A stretch of 64,000 nucleotides of DNA, taken from the NCBI GenBank assembly GCA_020637335.1, contig JACJWC010000017.1:13501-77500 (forward strand), written 5' to 3'. Below the pieces are notes generated by a model that saw only the letters and a program-made list of their open reading frames with translations, searched no databases and had not been told where the DNA came from. The DNA is from Acidobacteriota bacterium. Its GTDB lineage: Bacteria > Acidobacteriota > Holophagae > Acanthopleuribacterales > Acanthopleuribacteraceae. The position numbers and the translations under genes are program-made. Positions 1-9,355 of this stretch are shown here, piece after piece. How positions within the stretch are numbered: the first letter of the stretch is position 1; each line of letters opens with the position of its first letter.

Positions 1-205
1 TATCGTCCGGAGACCAGGGGCGTAAGGTGTAGTGGTAACTCCCGCCTGGCAAACTCATTTTATTGGCCACAAAAAAGGCACGGCCCTCAAAAACAATCTG
101 AAATTTGCGGTGGGCGCGCACCTCAAATTCGGGATAGGCATTGGGCGATTGGACGATTAGGTCGGTGCCTTGCCAGTTCAAGCGGTCGTGGCCAATGGTC
201 TGCAT
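1..205 (-). CDS. Partial hypothetical protein (N-terminal 68 residues)
   Basis: An open frame starts with ATG at 205 and runs off the left edge, so only the N-terminus is visible (begins MQTIGHDRLNWQGTD). Its ATG shares a base with the TGA of the upstream NAD synthetase gene (TGATG), which implies translational coupling and membership of the same operon. The visible part has alternating hydrophobic and charged residues and no signal peptide, which looks like a soluble beta-rich protein. I recognise no family. The tight overlap and the lack of stops make it a real gene, but no function can be given. Confidence 0.6.
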   Translation of the reverse strand, partial: MQTIGHDRLNWQGTDLIVQSPNAYPEFEVRAHRKFQIVFEGRAFFVANKMSLPGGSYHYTLRPWSPDD

Positions 206-2139
206 CACTCCTCCTGAGGCTTAAACACCTCTTTGAGCTCTGCGCATTCCACTGCAAAGGCGCCATTGAGAATTGGGAAGCGCGCCCATGTCTTGGGATC
301 CAGATTTTGGTCATCCAGATGGAAGGCTGGCGCATAACGTTCGCGTTTCCATTGACTGGTGGCGAACAAACGGAAAAATTTGCGCGTCCAGGCGAGGCAT
401 TCCTCCGCACTGCCCACCTCGTGTTCCATCAACTCATTAAAGGCAGTCTGAGGATCACAATGGTCCGAAGTCATTAGCTTTTCAAGGATGTCGAGGACCA
501 AGTAGGGCATCAGGTCGCCTTCATCGGTTTGTGATTGGGTCGTGGGCCGCAGCTCGGCGGTTGGTTGTTGTTCGTTGACAAAGTGCAAGGCGGGCACGGC
601 CGGATAACCCTTGACTGCACCTTGCTGCATGCGTACCAGCCAGCGGCGTAGGTAGGTTTTTTGGACACCGGCGATGGGCGAGAGTGAGCCGCAGGTATCG
701 CCATCCATGGTGGCGTAACCGACCGCGACCTCCGAGCGATTGGAGGTGGAGAGCAGTAAGCGATTCTCCAAATTGGCCAACATCCAAACACCGGGCCCGC
801 GCACACGTGCCTGGATATTTTGTAAGGTGATGTCGTGTTTTTTCCAATCCCATTCGAGACCCGTTGCGCGGCTGATCAGGCCTTTATAGCCTTCGACCAA
901 AAAGTCGACATCCCAATCATAGTGACGTGCGCCAAGTGCCTTGGCCAAGGCTTCTGCCGCCTGTGCGGTGACCGGCCCCGAATTGCGAGTGCTCTGATAG
1001 GCAGTGACGAGCAGGTGCCCGACCAACTGTTCTGCGGTCTCAATTTGATCCCAGAGAGGGAAACGCGGCCAGGCGGCTTTGCGTTGTTCCAAGGTCAATT
1101 CTTTTAAAACGCGGGTGGCCATGGCCCAGACCAAAACGGCGACACTGGAAGAATCAACTCCACCTGAAAGCGAAACGACGAAGCCGTTGGTGCCGCTTTT
1201 GCGCAAATAATCCCAAAGCGCCAGGGAAGCGGATTCGACAAAGGCTTGATCATAGTCGGCAGGAACGCGCTTGGTCTGGGTTTTGATTTGGGCGGGCGCG
1301 GGTACAGGGTTGTTAACGTGCAGACGGATCGATTCAACGGCACGCGGTTCGTACTCAAAGTCGTAACACACAGTGTTCCATTCCTGCAGGCCCAAGGCCC
1401 TGCTGCGCTGAACCACTTCGCCATTGCGGGCGAATAATAGCTCTCCATCGTAAATGGCGCGACCGGACTCATTGCCAACCAAATTGGCGTAGGCGTAGCC
1501 GAAGGGGAATCGCTTGGAACTACCGGAAACTATCTCCTCGCGGATCCGGTCCTTGCCCAAGGAAAAATGGCTGGCCGATGCATTAAAAATCATGTGTGCA
1601 TCGCGCAATAAACGACAGGGTCGCAGGTCATCGGCGACCCAGGCGTCCTCGCAGATCTCGCAGCCAAACACGAATCCGTTGACATCGAAGAGGTACGAGC
1701 CCAGGGTCATTTCCTGGTCGTAGAGCTGACGGCGCTCTTTGCGGCCGCTTGGCCAAGCCGTAAACCAGCGCGGCTCGTAATGAATGCCTTCGCGCGCCAG
1801 ATAAGATTTGAGGACCAGCGCCTTGATGCTGCCTTGGTTCAGGACGGCCAGCGCGTTATAGCATTTGCCATCAATGAAAACTGGCAAGCCAACCAATACG
1901 ACCATCTCGGGCGCCTCATCTGCCATGGCCTTGACCATTTCAAAGGAGCGTTTAGAAACATGCGGATGAAAGAAAAAGTCCTCGCAGCCATAGCCGCTGA
2001 TGGCGAGTTCTGGCAGACACAGCACTTGGGCACCTTCCGCGCGTGCTTGACGGATCGCAAGGCGTAAACGCAAATCATTGCCTTGCCAATCCAAAGGTGT
2101 CTGATTAACGGATGCGAGTGCCAGACGCAATACTGCCAT
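205..2139 (-). CDS. nadE: Glutamine-dependent NAD+ synthetase
   Basis: Cytoplasmic enzyme of the last step of NAD synthesis: nicotinic acid adenine dinucleotide is amidated using ammonia released from glutamine. The 644 residues hold an N-terminal nitrilase-type glutaminase domain with the Glu-Lys-Cys triad (E44 in CLPELAISGY, K111 in VLKSYLAREG, C163 in EICEDAW) and a C-terminal synthetase domain with the ATP-pyrophosphatase loop SGGVDSS at 325-331. Length is normal for the two-domain form. The frame is open to a TTG at 2154, but GAGGGAGA lies 5 bases before the ATG at 2139, so I place the start there. It lies 11 bp after the PilZ gene and overlaps the next gene, so it is an operon member. 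Confidence 0.95.
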   Translation of the reverse strand: MAVLRLALASVNQTPLDWQGNDLRLRLAIRQARAEGAQVLCLPELAISGYGCEDFFFHPHVSKRSFEMVKAMADEAPEMVVLVGLPVFIDGKCYNALAVLNQGSIKALVLKSYLAREGIHYEPRWFTAWPSGRKERRQLYDQEMTLGSYLFDVNGFVFGCEICEDAWVADDLRPCRLLRDAHMIFNASASHFSLGKDRIREEIVSGSSKRFPFGYAYANLVGNESGRAIYDGELLFARNGEVVQRSRALGLQEWNTVCYDFEYEPRAVESIRLHVNNPVPAPAQIKTQTKRVPADYDQAFVESASLALWDYLRKSGTNGFVVSLSGGVDSSSVAVLVWAMATRVLKELTLEQRKAAWPRFPLWDQIETAEQLVGHLLVTAYQSTRNSGPVTAQAAEALAKALGARHYDWDVDFLVEGYKGLISRATGLEWDWKKHDITLQNIQARVRGPGVWMLANLENRLLLSTSNRSEVAVGYATMDGDTCGSLSPIAGVQKTYLRRWLVRMQQGAVKGYPAVPALHFVNEQQPTAELRPTTQSQTDEGDLMPYLVLDILEKLMTSDHCDPQTAFNELMEHEVGSAEECLAWTRKFFRLFATSQWKRERYAPAFHLDDQNLDPKTWARFPILNGAFAVECAELKEVFKPQEE

Positions 2140-2150
2140 TTTGTTCTCCC

Positions 2151-3278
2151 TCAACGAGCGTGAATGTGGTCCATTATGGATTCGACGTGTTTGAATGTAC
2201 TCAATGTACGTTTTTGACTGGTGTCGAGATAGGCCAAATGGGGGACTGATCCAGTCGCCAATTTTTGATTTTCTTCAAGCGGTTCGTTGCCAAAAAAGAC
2301 GATAGGGATGGCGGATCCCAGAGTACTGCAGAATTTTCGGGTGAAGGAGGCTTGGCGTGCGTCCTGGTTATCCAAGTGGATCAGGAGCAAAGCTGGATTA
2401 GATGCCAATGCCATGCGCACGTTGGTCACATTCAGGTCCGAGGTCAAAATATCAAACTTGCGCGAGAGGCAGCGGCTCAGGAAATCCACATCGTCTTGAT
2501 TGGGTCCAATAATCAAAATACTGTTGGGATGCGGTTCCTGGCGGGTGACCAGGGTTGCAGGCTGAGCCATTGCCCCACTGGGGTTCCGCACTTCTGTTTC
2601 TCGGGAAGCCATTCGAAAAATCCACTGATTCAAGCGGTCTTGGGCAAAGTCGCCCAAGCCGACAAATTTGACGCCCAAATGGTGGGTGGTCGGCAAAGCC
2701 GTTTTGGGCAGGTGGGTCAAATGACAGATTTCAGCTTCGCACGAGATTTTAAAGTCATCCTCTAACTGCAGGTCCAGGTGGATCAGATCGCCGCGTTGCA
2801 GGTTGTCGCGTTCCAATTGGCCGGTATCACGCAAATTGAAACCCACGCCTCCGGAACTGATATCGACCAAAAATGCCGTAAAAAGCTGCATCCCCGCTGT
2901 TGAAAAAACCAACCGGGCTGTGATGGGCACGTGCGTTACCCGGCGAACTCGACGCTTTTCGTCCTTGGTCAAAAGAGCTGGCATGATGAACTTCAGACCG
3001 CGTACATTTTCGATGGTGGCAAGGCCCACAAACTGGCAGCGGCCCTTCAGCAATGTGTCGCGAAAAGGGAAATAGAGAATGGCGGCCTGATTGCGTAAAG
3101 CAGCCAAATTGTCGACGATGCTGAGCGTGTTTTCCAAATACAGGTGTGGCGGATGGACCTCCAGAAAAACGGAGGAAATGTGTGTTTGGGCAAAGGACAA
3201 TCGGACGGGTGCGTGGCGGGCGCACACTGCTTTTAGAATTGGCAAGGGATTGGGTTTCTTAGAGCTAAATAACGCCAT
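2151..3278 (-). CDS. PilZ-domain protein with degenerate receiver-like C-terminus
   Basis: 375 residues. A YcgR-like N-terminal region (about 1-100) precedes a PilZ domain (about 105-230) with both c-di-GMP contact motifs: RRVRR at 109-113 and DISSGG at 139-144. PilZ domains bind cyclic di-GMP and switch motility, surface or secretion functions. After a linker (about 231-255), residues 256-375 have the alternating strand/helix pattern of a response-regulator receiver (SILIIGPNQDDVDFL, then ALLLIHLDNQDA, then IPIVFFGNE) but lack a convincing phospho-acceptor Asp and Lys set, so it is probably a pseudo-receiver. AGGTGA precedes ATG 3278. It follows meaB by 29 bp and precedes nadE, both on the same strand. 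The target is unknown. Confidence 0.82.
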   Translation of the reverse strand: MALFSSKKPNPLPILKAVCARHAPVRLSFAQTHISSVFLEVHPPHLYLENTLSIVDNLAALRNQAAILYFPFRDTLLKGRCQFVGLATIENVRGLKFIMPALLTKDEKRRVRRVTHVPITARLVFSTAGMQLFTAFLVDISSGGVGFNLRDTGQLERDNLQRGDLIHLDLQLEDDFKISCEAEICHLTHLPKTALPTTHHLGVKFVGLGDFAQDRLNQWIFRMASRETEVRNPSGAMAQPATLVTRQEPHPNSILIIGPNQDDVDFLSRCLSRKFDILTSDLNVTNVRMALASNPALLLIHLDNQDARQASFTRKFCSTLGSAIPIVFFGNEPLEENQKLATGSVPHLAYLDTSQKRTLSTFKHVESIMDHIHAR

Positions 3279-3307
3279 GGGTTCACCTGGCCTATTTTAC
3301 GCACAAA

Positions 3308-4297
3308 TCAGGACTTTGCGCGATGATCCGTCTGACAGAAATGGCCAAGGAACGCTTCAATCCAATCCGAAAAAGAGCCCCCGTTTTGCATGGCCGCAAA
3401 GGCCTGCTGTTGAAAATCCCCATATTCAGGGTGGGCTTGCAGCGCCTCCAATAAGGCAGTGGCCCAATCCTGGCCAAACCAATAGGCCGCCTGGTCGCTT
3501 CGCTGTTGTTGCCATAACCCGGATTTTTGGAGCAGGTCACGGTGTTTTTGGATGGTGGACCAAACCTCCTCCAGGCCAGTTCCCTGAAGTCCACTTGCAG
3601 GCAGAACGGGCACTTGCCAGCCTTGAAAACGCGGTCGCATAAGGGATAGCGCGGAACGGTAATCGTTCAAGGCCCGATTGACAGCAGCAGCATCTGGCTG
3701 ATCGATCTTGTTGACGACCAGACAGTCGGCCATTTCCAAAATCCCGCGTTTGATGCCCTGCATTTCGTCACCGGCATTGGGCAGCATCAGGACCAAGAAG
3801 AAATCGACCATTTTGGCCACTTCAATCTCGGACTGGCCAACCCCAACCGTTTCAATCAGAACCACATCGTAGCCGGCAGCGTGTAACAAGGCTGCATTTT
3901 CGTGGGTTCGTCGGGCCACACCGCCTAAGGAGCCGGCACTGGGACTGGGTCGGATAAAGGCGTTGGCATGAGCTGACAGGTCGGGCATACGCACTTTATC
4001 GCCCAAAATACTGCCGCCACTAATACGCGAGGAAGGGTCGACCGCGAGTACAGCCACCTTGTGGCCCTTCTCGATGAGCAGCAAGCCAAATCGTTCAATA
4101 AAGGTACTTTTTCCGACGCCGGGCACACCACTGATGCCAATCCGAATGCCGGATGTTGCCATCCGGCGTGCTTGGGCCACCAAGTTCACGGCCTGATGGC
4201 GTTGATCGGGTCGTGTGCTCTCAATCAGTGTAATGGCCCGGGCCAATGCCCTTCGATTGCCGGCTTGAATGGCTTCCAACCACTCGGCCTCGTTCAT
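3308..4297 (-). CDS. meaB: Methylmalonyl-CoA mutase-associated GTPase MeaB
   Basis: G3E-family P-loop GTPase that guards and reloads the cobalamin of methylmalonyl-CoA mutase. The Walker A motif is GVPGVGKST, the Mg/Walker B region is VVLIETVGVGQSE, and the base-specificity motif is NKID in VVNKIDQPD. At 329 residues it has the usual MeaB/ArgK length. Its ATG overlaps the TGA of the mutase gene by four bases (ATGA), so the two are translated together, as expected for partners that form a complex. No motif is missing. Confidence 0.95.
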   Translation of the reverse strand: MNEAEWLEAIQAGNRRALARAITLIESTRPDQRHQAVNLVAQARRMATSGIRIGISGVPGVGKSTFIERFGLLLIEKGHKVAVLAVDPSSRISGGSILGDKVRMPDLSAHANAFIRPSPSAGSLGGVARRTHENAALLHAAGYDVVLIETVGVGQSEIEVAKMVDFFLVLMLPNAGDEMQGIKRGILEMADCLVVNKIDQPDAAAVNRALNDYRSALSLMRPRFQGWQVPVLPASGLQGTGLEEVWSTIQKHRDLLQKSGLWQQQRSDQAAYWFGQDWATALLEALQAHPEYGDFQQQAFAAMQNGGSFSDWIEAFLGHFCQTDHRAKS

Positions 4298-6423
4298 TGC
4301 CGCGGGTTCCTTGCCAGGACCGCCAGGATTTCACGCGCGGCTGTAGGGATGTGGGTGCCGGGACCAAAAACGGCAGAAGCGCCCGCCTGTTTGAGGAAAT
4401 CGACGTCTTGCGGCGGGATGACACCCCCGCAAACCACCAAGATATCGCCTGCGCCCTGCTGTTTGAGGGTTGAAATCAGTTGAGGTACCAGGGTTTTATG
4501 GCCTCCAGCCTGAGAAGAAACGCCGACCACGTGGCAATCGCTGTCGATGGCTTGTTGCGCTGCTTCTTCAGGCGTTTGGAAAAGCGGGCCGACATCCACA
4601 TCAAACCCGATATCGGCAAAGGCCGTCGCAATCACTTTGGCGCCGCGATCGTGGCCATCCTGACCCATTTTCACCACCAACAGGCGCGGCCGGCGACCTT
4701 GTGCTTTTTCAAAGGCTCCAATTTCCGCTTGGAGCGCTTGCCAGTCGGGATCGCCCTCGTAGCCACGGGCATAAACCCCTGAAAACGCTTGGTATTGGGC
4801 ACGGTATCGACCAAATACGGTTTCCAGTGCCGCCGATATTTCGCCCAGTGTGCATCGCGCTCGAACCGCATCAACCGCAAGTGCCAGCAGATTGGCTTGA
4901 CCTTCTGCGCCGTTGCGCAACGCTTCCAGGCTGGCTTTAACTGCATTGGCATCGCGATTGGCCCGCAGATGGTTGAGACGCTGAATTTGGGTTTCGCGGA
5001 CCTGGGAATTATCGACCTCCAGAATTTCGATGGGGGCCTCATCCGGTGCCGGGTACTTGTTCACGCCCACGATCGTGTCCTCGCCGCGGTCGATACGCGA
5101 CTGTTTACGTGCGGCGGACTCCTCAATTAAGCGTTGGGGAAACCCGAGCTCGATGGCTTTGGACATGCCGCCCATTTCTTCCACCTGCTGAATCAGTGCG
5201 CGGGCCTGCTGGACCAGTTGGAAGGTTAAAGATTCCACAGCATAGGAACCAGCAAATGGGTCAATGATGTCGCACACATGGCTTTCTTCTTGGATGATGA
5301 GTTGTGTGTTGCGGGCAATGCGTGCCGAAAAATCGCTTGGTAATGCCAGGGCCTCATCCAGGGCGTTGGTGTGCAGGGACTGGGTGCCACCCAACACGGC
5401 CGCAAGCGCTTCCAGGGTTGTGCGTACCACGTTGTTGTAGGGGTCCTGGGCGGTCAGGCTCCAGCCGGAAGTTTGGCAATGGGTGCGCAGCATCTGGCTC
5501 TGTGGGTTTTTGGGTGAGAATTGAGCCATCAGTTCAGACCAGACCACGCGTGCTGCCCGCAATTTGGCGATTTCCATCAGAAAATTCATGCCGATCCCGA
5601 AAAAGAACGAGAGTCGGGGCGCAAAAGCATCGATGTCCAAACCACTGGCCAATGCGGTTTTCACGTATTCCAATCCATCCGCTAAGGTGAAAGCCAGTTC
5701 AAGCGTTGCATTGGCACCGGCCTCCTGCATGTGGTAACCGGAAATGCTGATGCTGTTGAATTTGGGCATGTGTTGTGAGGTGAAGGCAATGATATCGGAA
5801 ACGATTCGCATGGAGGGACCGGGCGGGTAGATGTAGGTGTTGCGCACCATAAATTCTTTGAGGATGTCATTTTGGATGGTGCCGCGTAACTGGTGCGGTG
5901 CCACACCCTGTTCCTCGGCCGCGACAATGTATCCGGCCAGGATGGGCAAAACCGCACCGTTCATGGTCATGGAGACGGACATTTGATCGAGCGGGATTCC
6001 GTCAAACAGGATTTTCATATCTTCAATGGAATCGATCGCCACCCCGGCTTTACCAACATCGCCAACAACCCGAGGATGGTCCGAATCGTAGCCGCGATGA
6101 GTCGCCAAATCGAATGCGACCGACAAACCTTTTTGACCGGCTGCCAGATTGCGTCGGTAAAAGGCATTGCTCTCTTCCGCGGTCGAAAAACCGGCGTATT
6201 GGCGAATGGTCCAAGGTCGACCCGCATACATGGTCGCTTTGGGCCCGCGCACGTACGGCGCTAGACCCGGTAGGCTGTCAAGCCAGGGGATTTTGGCGGT
6301 ATCTTCCTTGGTATAAAGGGGTTGGACAGGGAACCCTTCATCGCCTTCGGCAATCTTGGATTCGGGTTCAGCGCCCCATTCCTTGGCCGCTAAGGCACGC
6401 CATTGTGCGGATAAATCGGACAT
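4294..6423 (-). CDS. scpA: Methylmalonyl-CoA mutase, single-chain catalytic and B12-binding
   Basis: Adenosylcobalamin-dependent interconversion of (R)-methylmalonyl-CoA and succinyl-CoA, linking propionate, odd-chain and branched-chain catabolism to the TCA cycle. The 709 residues comprise the N-terminal TIM barrel (about 1-560, including the conserved Tyr/Arg region PWTIRQYAGFSTAEESNAFY) and a C-terminal cobalamin domain from about 587, with GQDGHDRG placing the lower axial ligand at H591 and further glycines in SSQAGGHKTL. This is the one-gene form with both modules, so no separate small subunit is expected. GAGG precedes ATG 6423. It is the first gene of the minus-strand operon with meaB, the PilZ gene and nadE. 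A possible -10 (TATGAT on the minus strand, 6448-6453) lies just upstream, without a clear -35. Confidence 0.96.
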   Translation of the reverse strand: MSDLSAQWRALAAKEWGAEPESKIAEGDEGFPVQPLYTKEDTAKIPWLDSLPGLAPYVRGPKATMYAGRPWTIRQYAGFSTAEESNAFYRRNLAAGQKGLSVAFDLATHRGYDSDHPRVVGDVGKAGVAIDSIEDMKILFDGIPLDQMSVSMTMNGAVLPILAGYIVAAEEQGVAPHQLRGTIQNDILKEFMVRNTYIYPPGPSMRIVSDIIAFTSQHMPKFNSISISGYHMQEAGANATLELAFTLADGLEYVKTALASGLDIDAFAPRLSFFFGIGMNFLMEIAKLRAARVVWSELMAQFSPKNPQSQMLRTHCQTSGWSLTAQDPYNNVVRTTLEALAAVLGGTQSLHTNALDEALALPSDFSARIARNTQLIIQEESHVCDIIDPFAGSYAVESLTFQLVQQARALIQQVEEMGGMSKAIELGFPQRLIEESAARKQSRIDRGEDTIVGVNKYPAPDEAPIEILEVDNSQVRETQIQRLNHLRANRDANAVKASLEALRNGAEGQANLLALAVDAVRARCTLGEISAALETVFGRYRAQYQAFSGVYARGYEGDPDWQALQAEIGAFEKAQGRRPRLLVVKMGQDGHDRGAKVIATAFADIGFDVDVGPLFQTPEEAAQQAIDSDCHVVGVSSQAGGHKTLVPQLISTLKQQGAGDILVVCGGVIPPQDVDFLKQAGASAVFGPGTHIPTAAREILAVLARNPRQ

Positions 6424-6560
6424 GAATTTGCCTCCTCAAACCCCTTCATCATACCTTTTCCGCTCCAGAATTGGAGCTAATGCGATTGACCCACTTCAGA
6501 GATTGCCTTTTTGTTCGAAAAGAAAGATAGTAGGGCCATTCCTCCCGAAAGTGCGTTGTT

Positions 6561-8324
6561 ATGCCCATGAAGCCAAGTAAACCGTTGAGCCTGGATCTGC
6601 TCTTCACCCGCCATGTGGTGTGGGATGCTGATGGTCAGGTTCTGGGCTGGGGTGCCGGATGGGGCCTGAGTCAAGATCAAGCCAAATTTGAAGTTAATCC
6701 GCCGATTCAAAACAGCTATTTCCTGTTTGGACCGCGTGTGGTGCAGGTGACTGCAACCGTTACCGGTGATCAAACGGAGGGTTGGTTGATTCAGGAAGTG
6801 GTCGGTGGCGCCATCAGCTTCTTGGGCTTTGAAAAGAGCAAAGAACAAATTCGCTCCAAACAGGCCCACGATGTGATCAACAACCTCAGCCACGAGTTAC
6901 GCACGCCGATCCACGGCATCATTGGGATTTCAGACGTTCTGGGTCAAAGCGATCTTCCAGAAGGCTTGGTTAAACTCAATCAAATGATTCAGTCTAGCGC
7001 CCATAAATTAAGTGGAACGGTCGATTCCCTGATCCATTTTCTCGCGCTTGAGCAGGGGGCCATCCAATGGGAACCGGTTCCGGTTGAATTGACCAATATG
7101 CTGGAAGATATCCTGGATATGCATGCCCAAAAGGCTCAGGAACGCGGAGTGGAGCTGGGTGCAGTCATTCCAGAGGAGGCCCAGATTCGGGTCCTTGCCG
7201 ATCCGCGCCTGATCGGCCATATCCTGGGTGAAATGATTGAGAATGCGCTCAAATTCACCGATAAAGGCACCGTATCCGTTTTTGTCATCCCGCATGAGCC
7301 CAAGGAAACCAGCCAGGAAATCCGATTTGAAGTGCGTGATACCGGCCTGGGTATTCAAAGAGGTCAGGAGGAATTGATTTTCCGGCCCTTTTATCAGGCC
7401 AGCCACGGCTTGTCGCGTACAAAGGAAGGCACCGGTTTGGGCCTGTACATTGTGCGGCTCATGGCGGAACACTTGGGCGGGAAAATTTGGGCGGAACCAC
7501 AAACGGTGGGATCCACCGTTGTTTTTGAAGTACCGTTCATGCGTGCCGAAACGAAAGGTGTTAACAGCAATGTCCATCCGCTTGCGGGGTTTCGCGGTCT
7601 CTATGTGGACGATAACCGCACGGCGCGTTTTCTGGTCGAGTTAATTTTGCGGGCGCAAGGTGTGAGCATTGAAGTGTGCGAGAGTGGACATGAGGCACTG
7701 AGCCGCTTACAAGCCTCATTGGATGCGAAGAAACCATTCGATTTTATGATCGTCGATTACCAACTGGAAGATCTGAACGGGCTGGAATTGAGCAAACGCA
7801 TCGCCCAATCTGAATCGCTGCATGCGCTTCCTCGGATTATGCTGACTGCCCACCCGAAAAAAGCGGTTGGCGATTGGGAAGCATCTGGCTTTTCCGATTT
7901 CATCACCAAACCCTTTCGGCGCAGCCGCTTCATCAAAACGGTTTATGCGAGTTTGGCTCGTACCAAGGAATGGATCCTCAGCCAATATCCCAGTGCCCAA
8001 CCATTTCGGATCGTCAGTTTCGAAACCGAACCCATCGATATTGCCATCGAACAGCATCTAGCCCAACATTTGGGTTTTGAACTGAATTTTAGGGAGGATT
8101 TCTCTGGTTTGTCTGATTGTGAGTGTGATGTTCTGCTGGTTCCGCTCGAAAAATTACCAGAAAATTTCCGCGCTTTAGGTCCAGATCGTTGTAATTGGGT
8201 CGGCGTTTTACCGTCGGAGCGACCTCATGCCCTGGAAAACCTTGGCCTGGATTTTCTGCTTTCCAAACCGCTTAAAATCCTGGATTTTCATCAGCTCTAC
8301 CGCCTATTTGGACCTGAACCCTAA
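6561..8324 (+). CDS. Hybrid sensor histidine kinase with one intact and one degenerate receiver
   Basis: 587 residues, cytoplasmic, no membrane segment. Residues 1-95 form a small sensory region of no clear family. The dimerisation/phospho-acceptor box is NNLSHELRTP with H111. The ATPase domain has the N box (ENALKF, 227-232), G1 (RDTGLGI) and G2 (GTGLGLYIV, about 290-298). A receiver follows (GLYVDDN, then FMIVDYQL with D399 as phospho-acceptor, LTA, and TKPF). The last roughly 110 residues look like a second receiver that has lost its Asp. No output domain is present and no regulator is adjacent. The start could also be ATG 6567; neither has a strong ribosome site. Confidence 0.88.
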   Translation: MPMKPSKPLSLDLLFTRHVVWDADGQVLGWGAGWGLSQDQAKFEVNPPIQNSYFLFGPRVVQVTATVTGDQTEGWLIQEVVGGAISFLGFEKSKEQIRSKQAHDVINNLSHELRTPIHGIIGISDVLGQSDLPEGLVKLNQMIQSSAHKLSGTVDSLIHFLALEQGAIQWEPVPVELTNMLEDILDMHAQKAQERGVELGAVIPEEAQIRVLADPRLIGHILGEMIENALKFTDKGTVSVFVIPHEPKETSQEIRFEVRDTGLGIQRGQEELIFRPFYQASHGLSRTKEGTGLGLYIVRLMAEHLGGKIWAEPQTVGSTVVFEVPFMRAETKGVNSNVHPLAGFRGLYVDDNRTARFLVELILRAQGVSIEVCESGHEALSRLQASLDAKKPFDFMIVDYQLEDLNGLELSKRIAQSESLHALPRIMLTAHPKKAVGDWEASGFSDFITKPFRRSRFIKTVYASLARTKEWILSQYPSAQPFRIVSFETEPIDIAIEQHLAQHLGFELNFREDFSGLSDCECDVLLVPLEKLPENFRALGPDRCNWVGVLPSERPHALENLGLDFLLSKPLKILDFHQLYRLFGPEP

Positions 8325-8366
8325 CCGGCGGGGATCACACCCCGGCCAAGTGATCAGAAGCAACGC

Positions 8367-8395
8367 TTGAACGCCCGCGGGCGCAGTGCTAGGAT
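8367..8395 (+). promoter_or_regulatory. Predicted sigma-70-type promoter of pyrBI
   Basis: TTGAAC (8367-8372) and TAGGAT (8390-8395) are separated by exactly 17 bases, about 33 bases before the pyrB ATG. The spacer contains the perfect 12-base palindrome CGCCCGCGGGCG (8372-8383), which could be an operator or chance GC symmetry. No leader peptide or attenuator is visible. Confidence 0.5.
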
Positions 8396-8428
8396 GCGCG
8401 CTGATTGGGTTGGGTTTAGGGGGCTCAC

Positions 8429-9355
8429 ATGCATCAGTTTCAGGGACGCCACATCATCGATACGGCCGATCTCACCACCGAAGAAGTAATGTTTTTGATC
8501 GAAACGGCAGACCGCATCGAAGCAATGGGTCCAGCCGCACGCGACTTGTGTAAGGGCAAAATTCTGGCGACCCTCTTCTGGGAGCCCAGCACGCGAACCC
8601 GGCTCAGTTTTGAAGCGGCCATGTACCGTTTGGGCGGAAATGTGATTGGCTTTTCCGAGGCGATGTCCTCCTCGGTCAGCAAGGGCGAAACTTTGGCTGA
8701 CACCATTCAAACCGTCGCGCTCTACAGCGATATCATCGCCATGCGTCACCCAGGCGAAGGTTCAGCCCTGGCCGCCTCCATGTCCTCGCGTGTACCCATC
8801 ATCAACGGTGGCGATGGCGCGCACTTGCATCCGACCCAAACGCTCGGCGATTGCTATACCCTGATCATGGAAAAGGGCCGATTAAAAGGCTTAAAGGTCG
8901 GTTTTCTGGGCGACCTCTTGTTTGGCCGAACGGTTCACACGCTGGTCCGTTTGCTGGCCCGGTTTGGCGTTGAATTGCATTTCTTTGCGCCTGAAGGCTT
9001 GAATATCCCGGATTATGTGCGCGATTCGCTGGTCAAAGCGGGTGCGACTTTCACCGAACAAACCGAACTGGATGCGCGGCTCCCTGAACTGGATGTCCTG
9101 TATGTGACCCGGATCCAGAAAGAACGCTTCTTCAGCGAAGAAGAATACCTGCGCAAAAAGAACAGCTACAGCATCACCCGCGAAACCCTGGAAAAAGCCA
9201 AGGACGATATCCTGATCCTGCATCCCCTCCCGCGCAATGAGGAGATTGCCATGGAAGTCGATCCCACGCCCAATGCCGGTTACTTCCGCCAGGCAGAATA
9301 CGGTTTGAAAATGCGCATGGCCCTGATTTCACTGTGCTTGGGAGTTTTGTCATGA
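8429..9355 (+). CDS. pyrB: Aspartate carbamoyltransferase, catalytic chain
   Basis: Condenses carbamoyl phosphate and aspartate to carbamoyl aspartate, the committed step of pyrimidine synthesis. The carbamoyl-phosphate signature STRT is at 54-57 (FWEPSTRTRLSFE), HPTQ lies in AHLHPTQTLGD, and the aspartate-loop HPLPR motif is near the C-terminus. Length (308) matches the catalytic chain of the regulated class B enzyme. Its TGA overlaps the ATG of pyrI, giving 1:1 coupled synthesis. A promoter lies just upstream. Confidence 0.97.
   Translation: MHQFQGRHIIDTADLTTEEVMFLIETADRIEAMGPAARDLCKGKILATLFWEPSTRTRLSFEAAMYRLGGNVIGFSEAMSSSVSKGETLADTIQTVALYSDIIAMRHPGEGSALAASMSSRVPIINGGDGAHLHPTQTLGDCYTLIMEKGRLKGLKVGFLGDLLFGRTVHTLVRLLARFGVELHFFAPEGLNIPDYVRDSLVKAGATFTEQTELDARLPELDVLYVTRIQKERFFSEEEYLRKKNSYSITRETLEKAKDDILILHPLPRNEEIAMEVDPTPNAGYFRQAEYGLKMRMALISLCLGVLS

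Noticed and set aside
2139..2154. TTG at 2154 as start of nadE
   Set aside because: The GAGGGAGA ribosome site sits immediately before ATG 2139, and the ATG gives the normal N-terminus.
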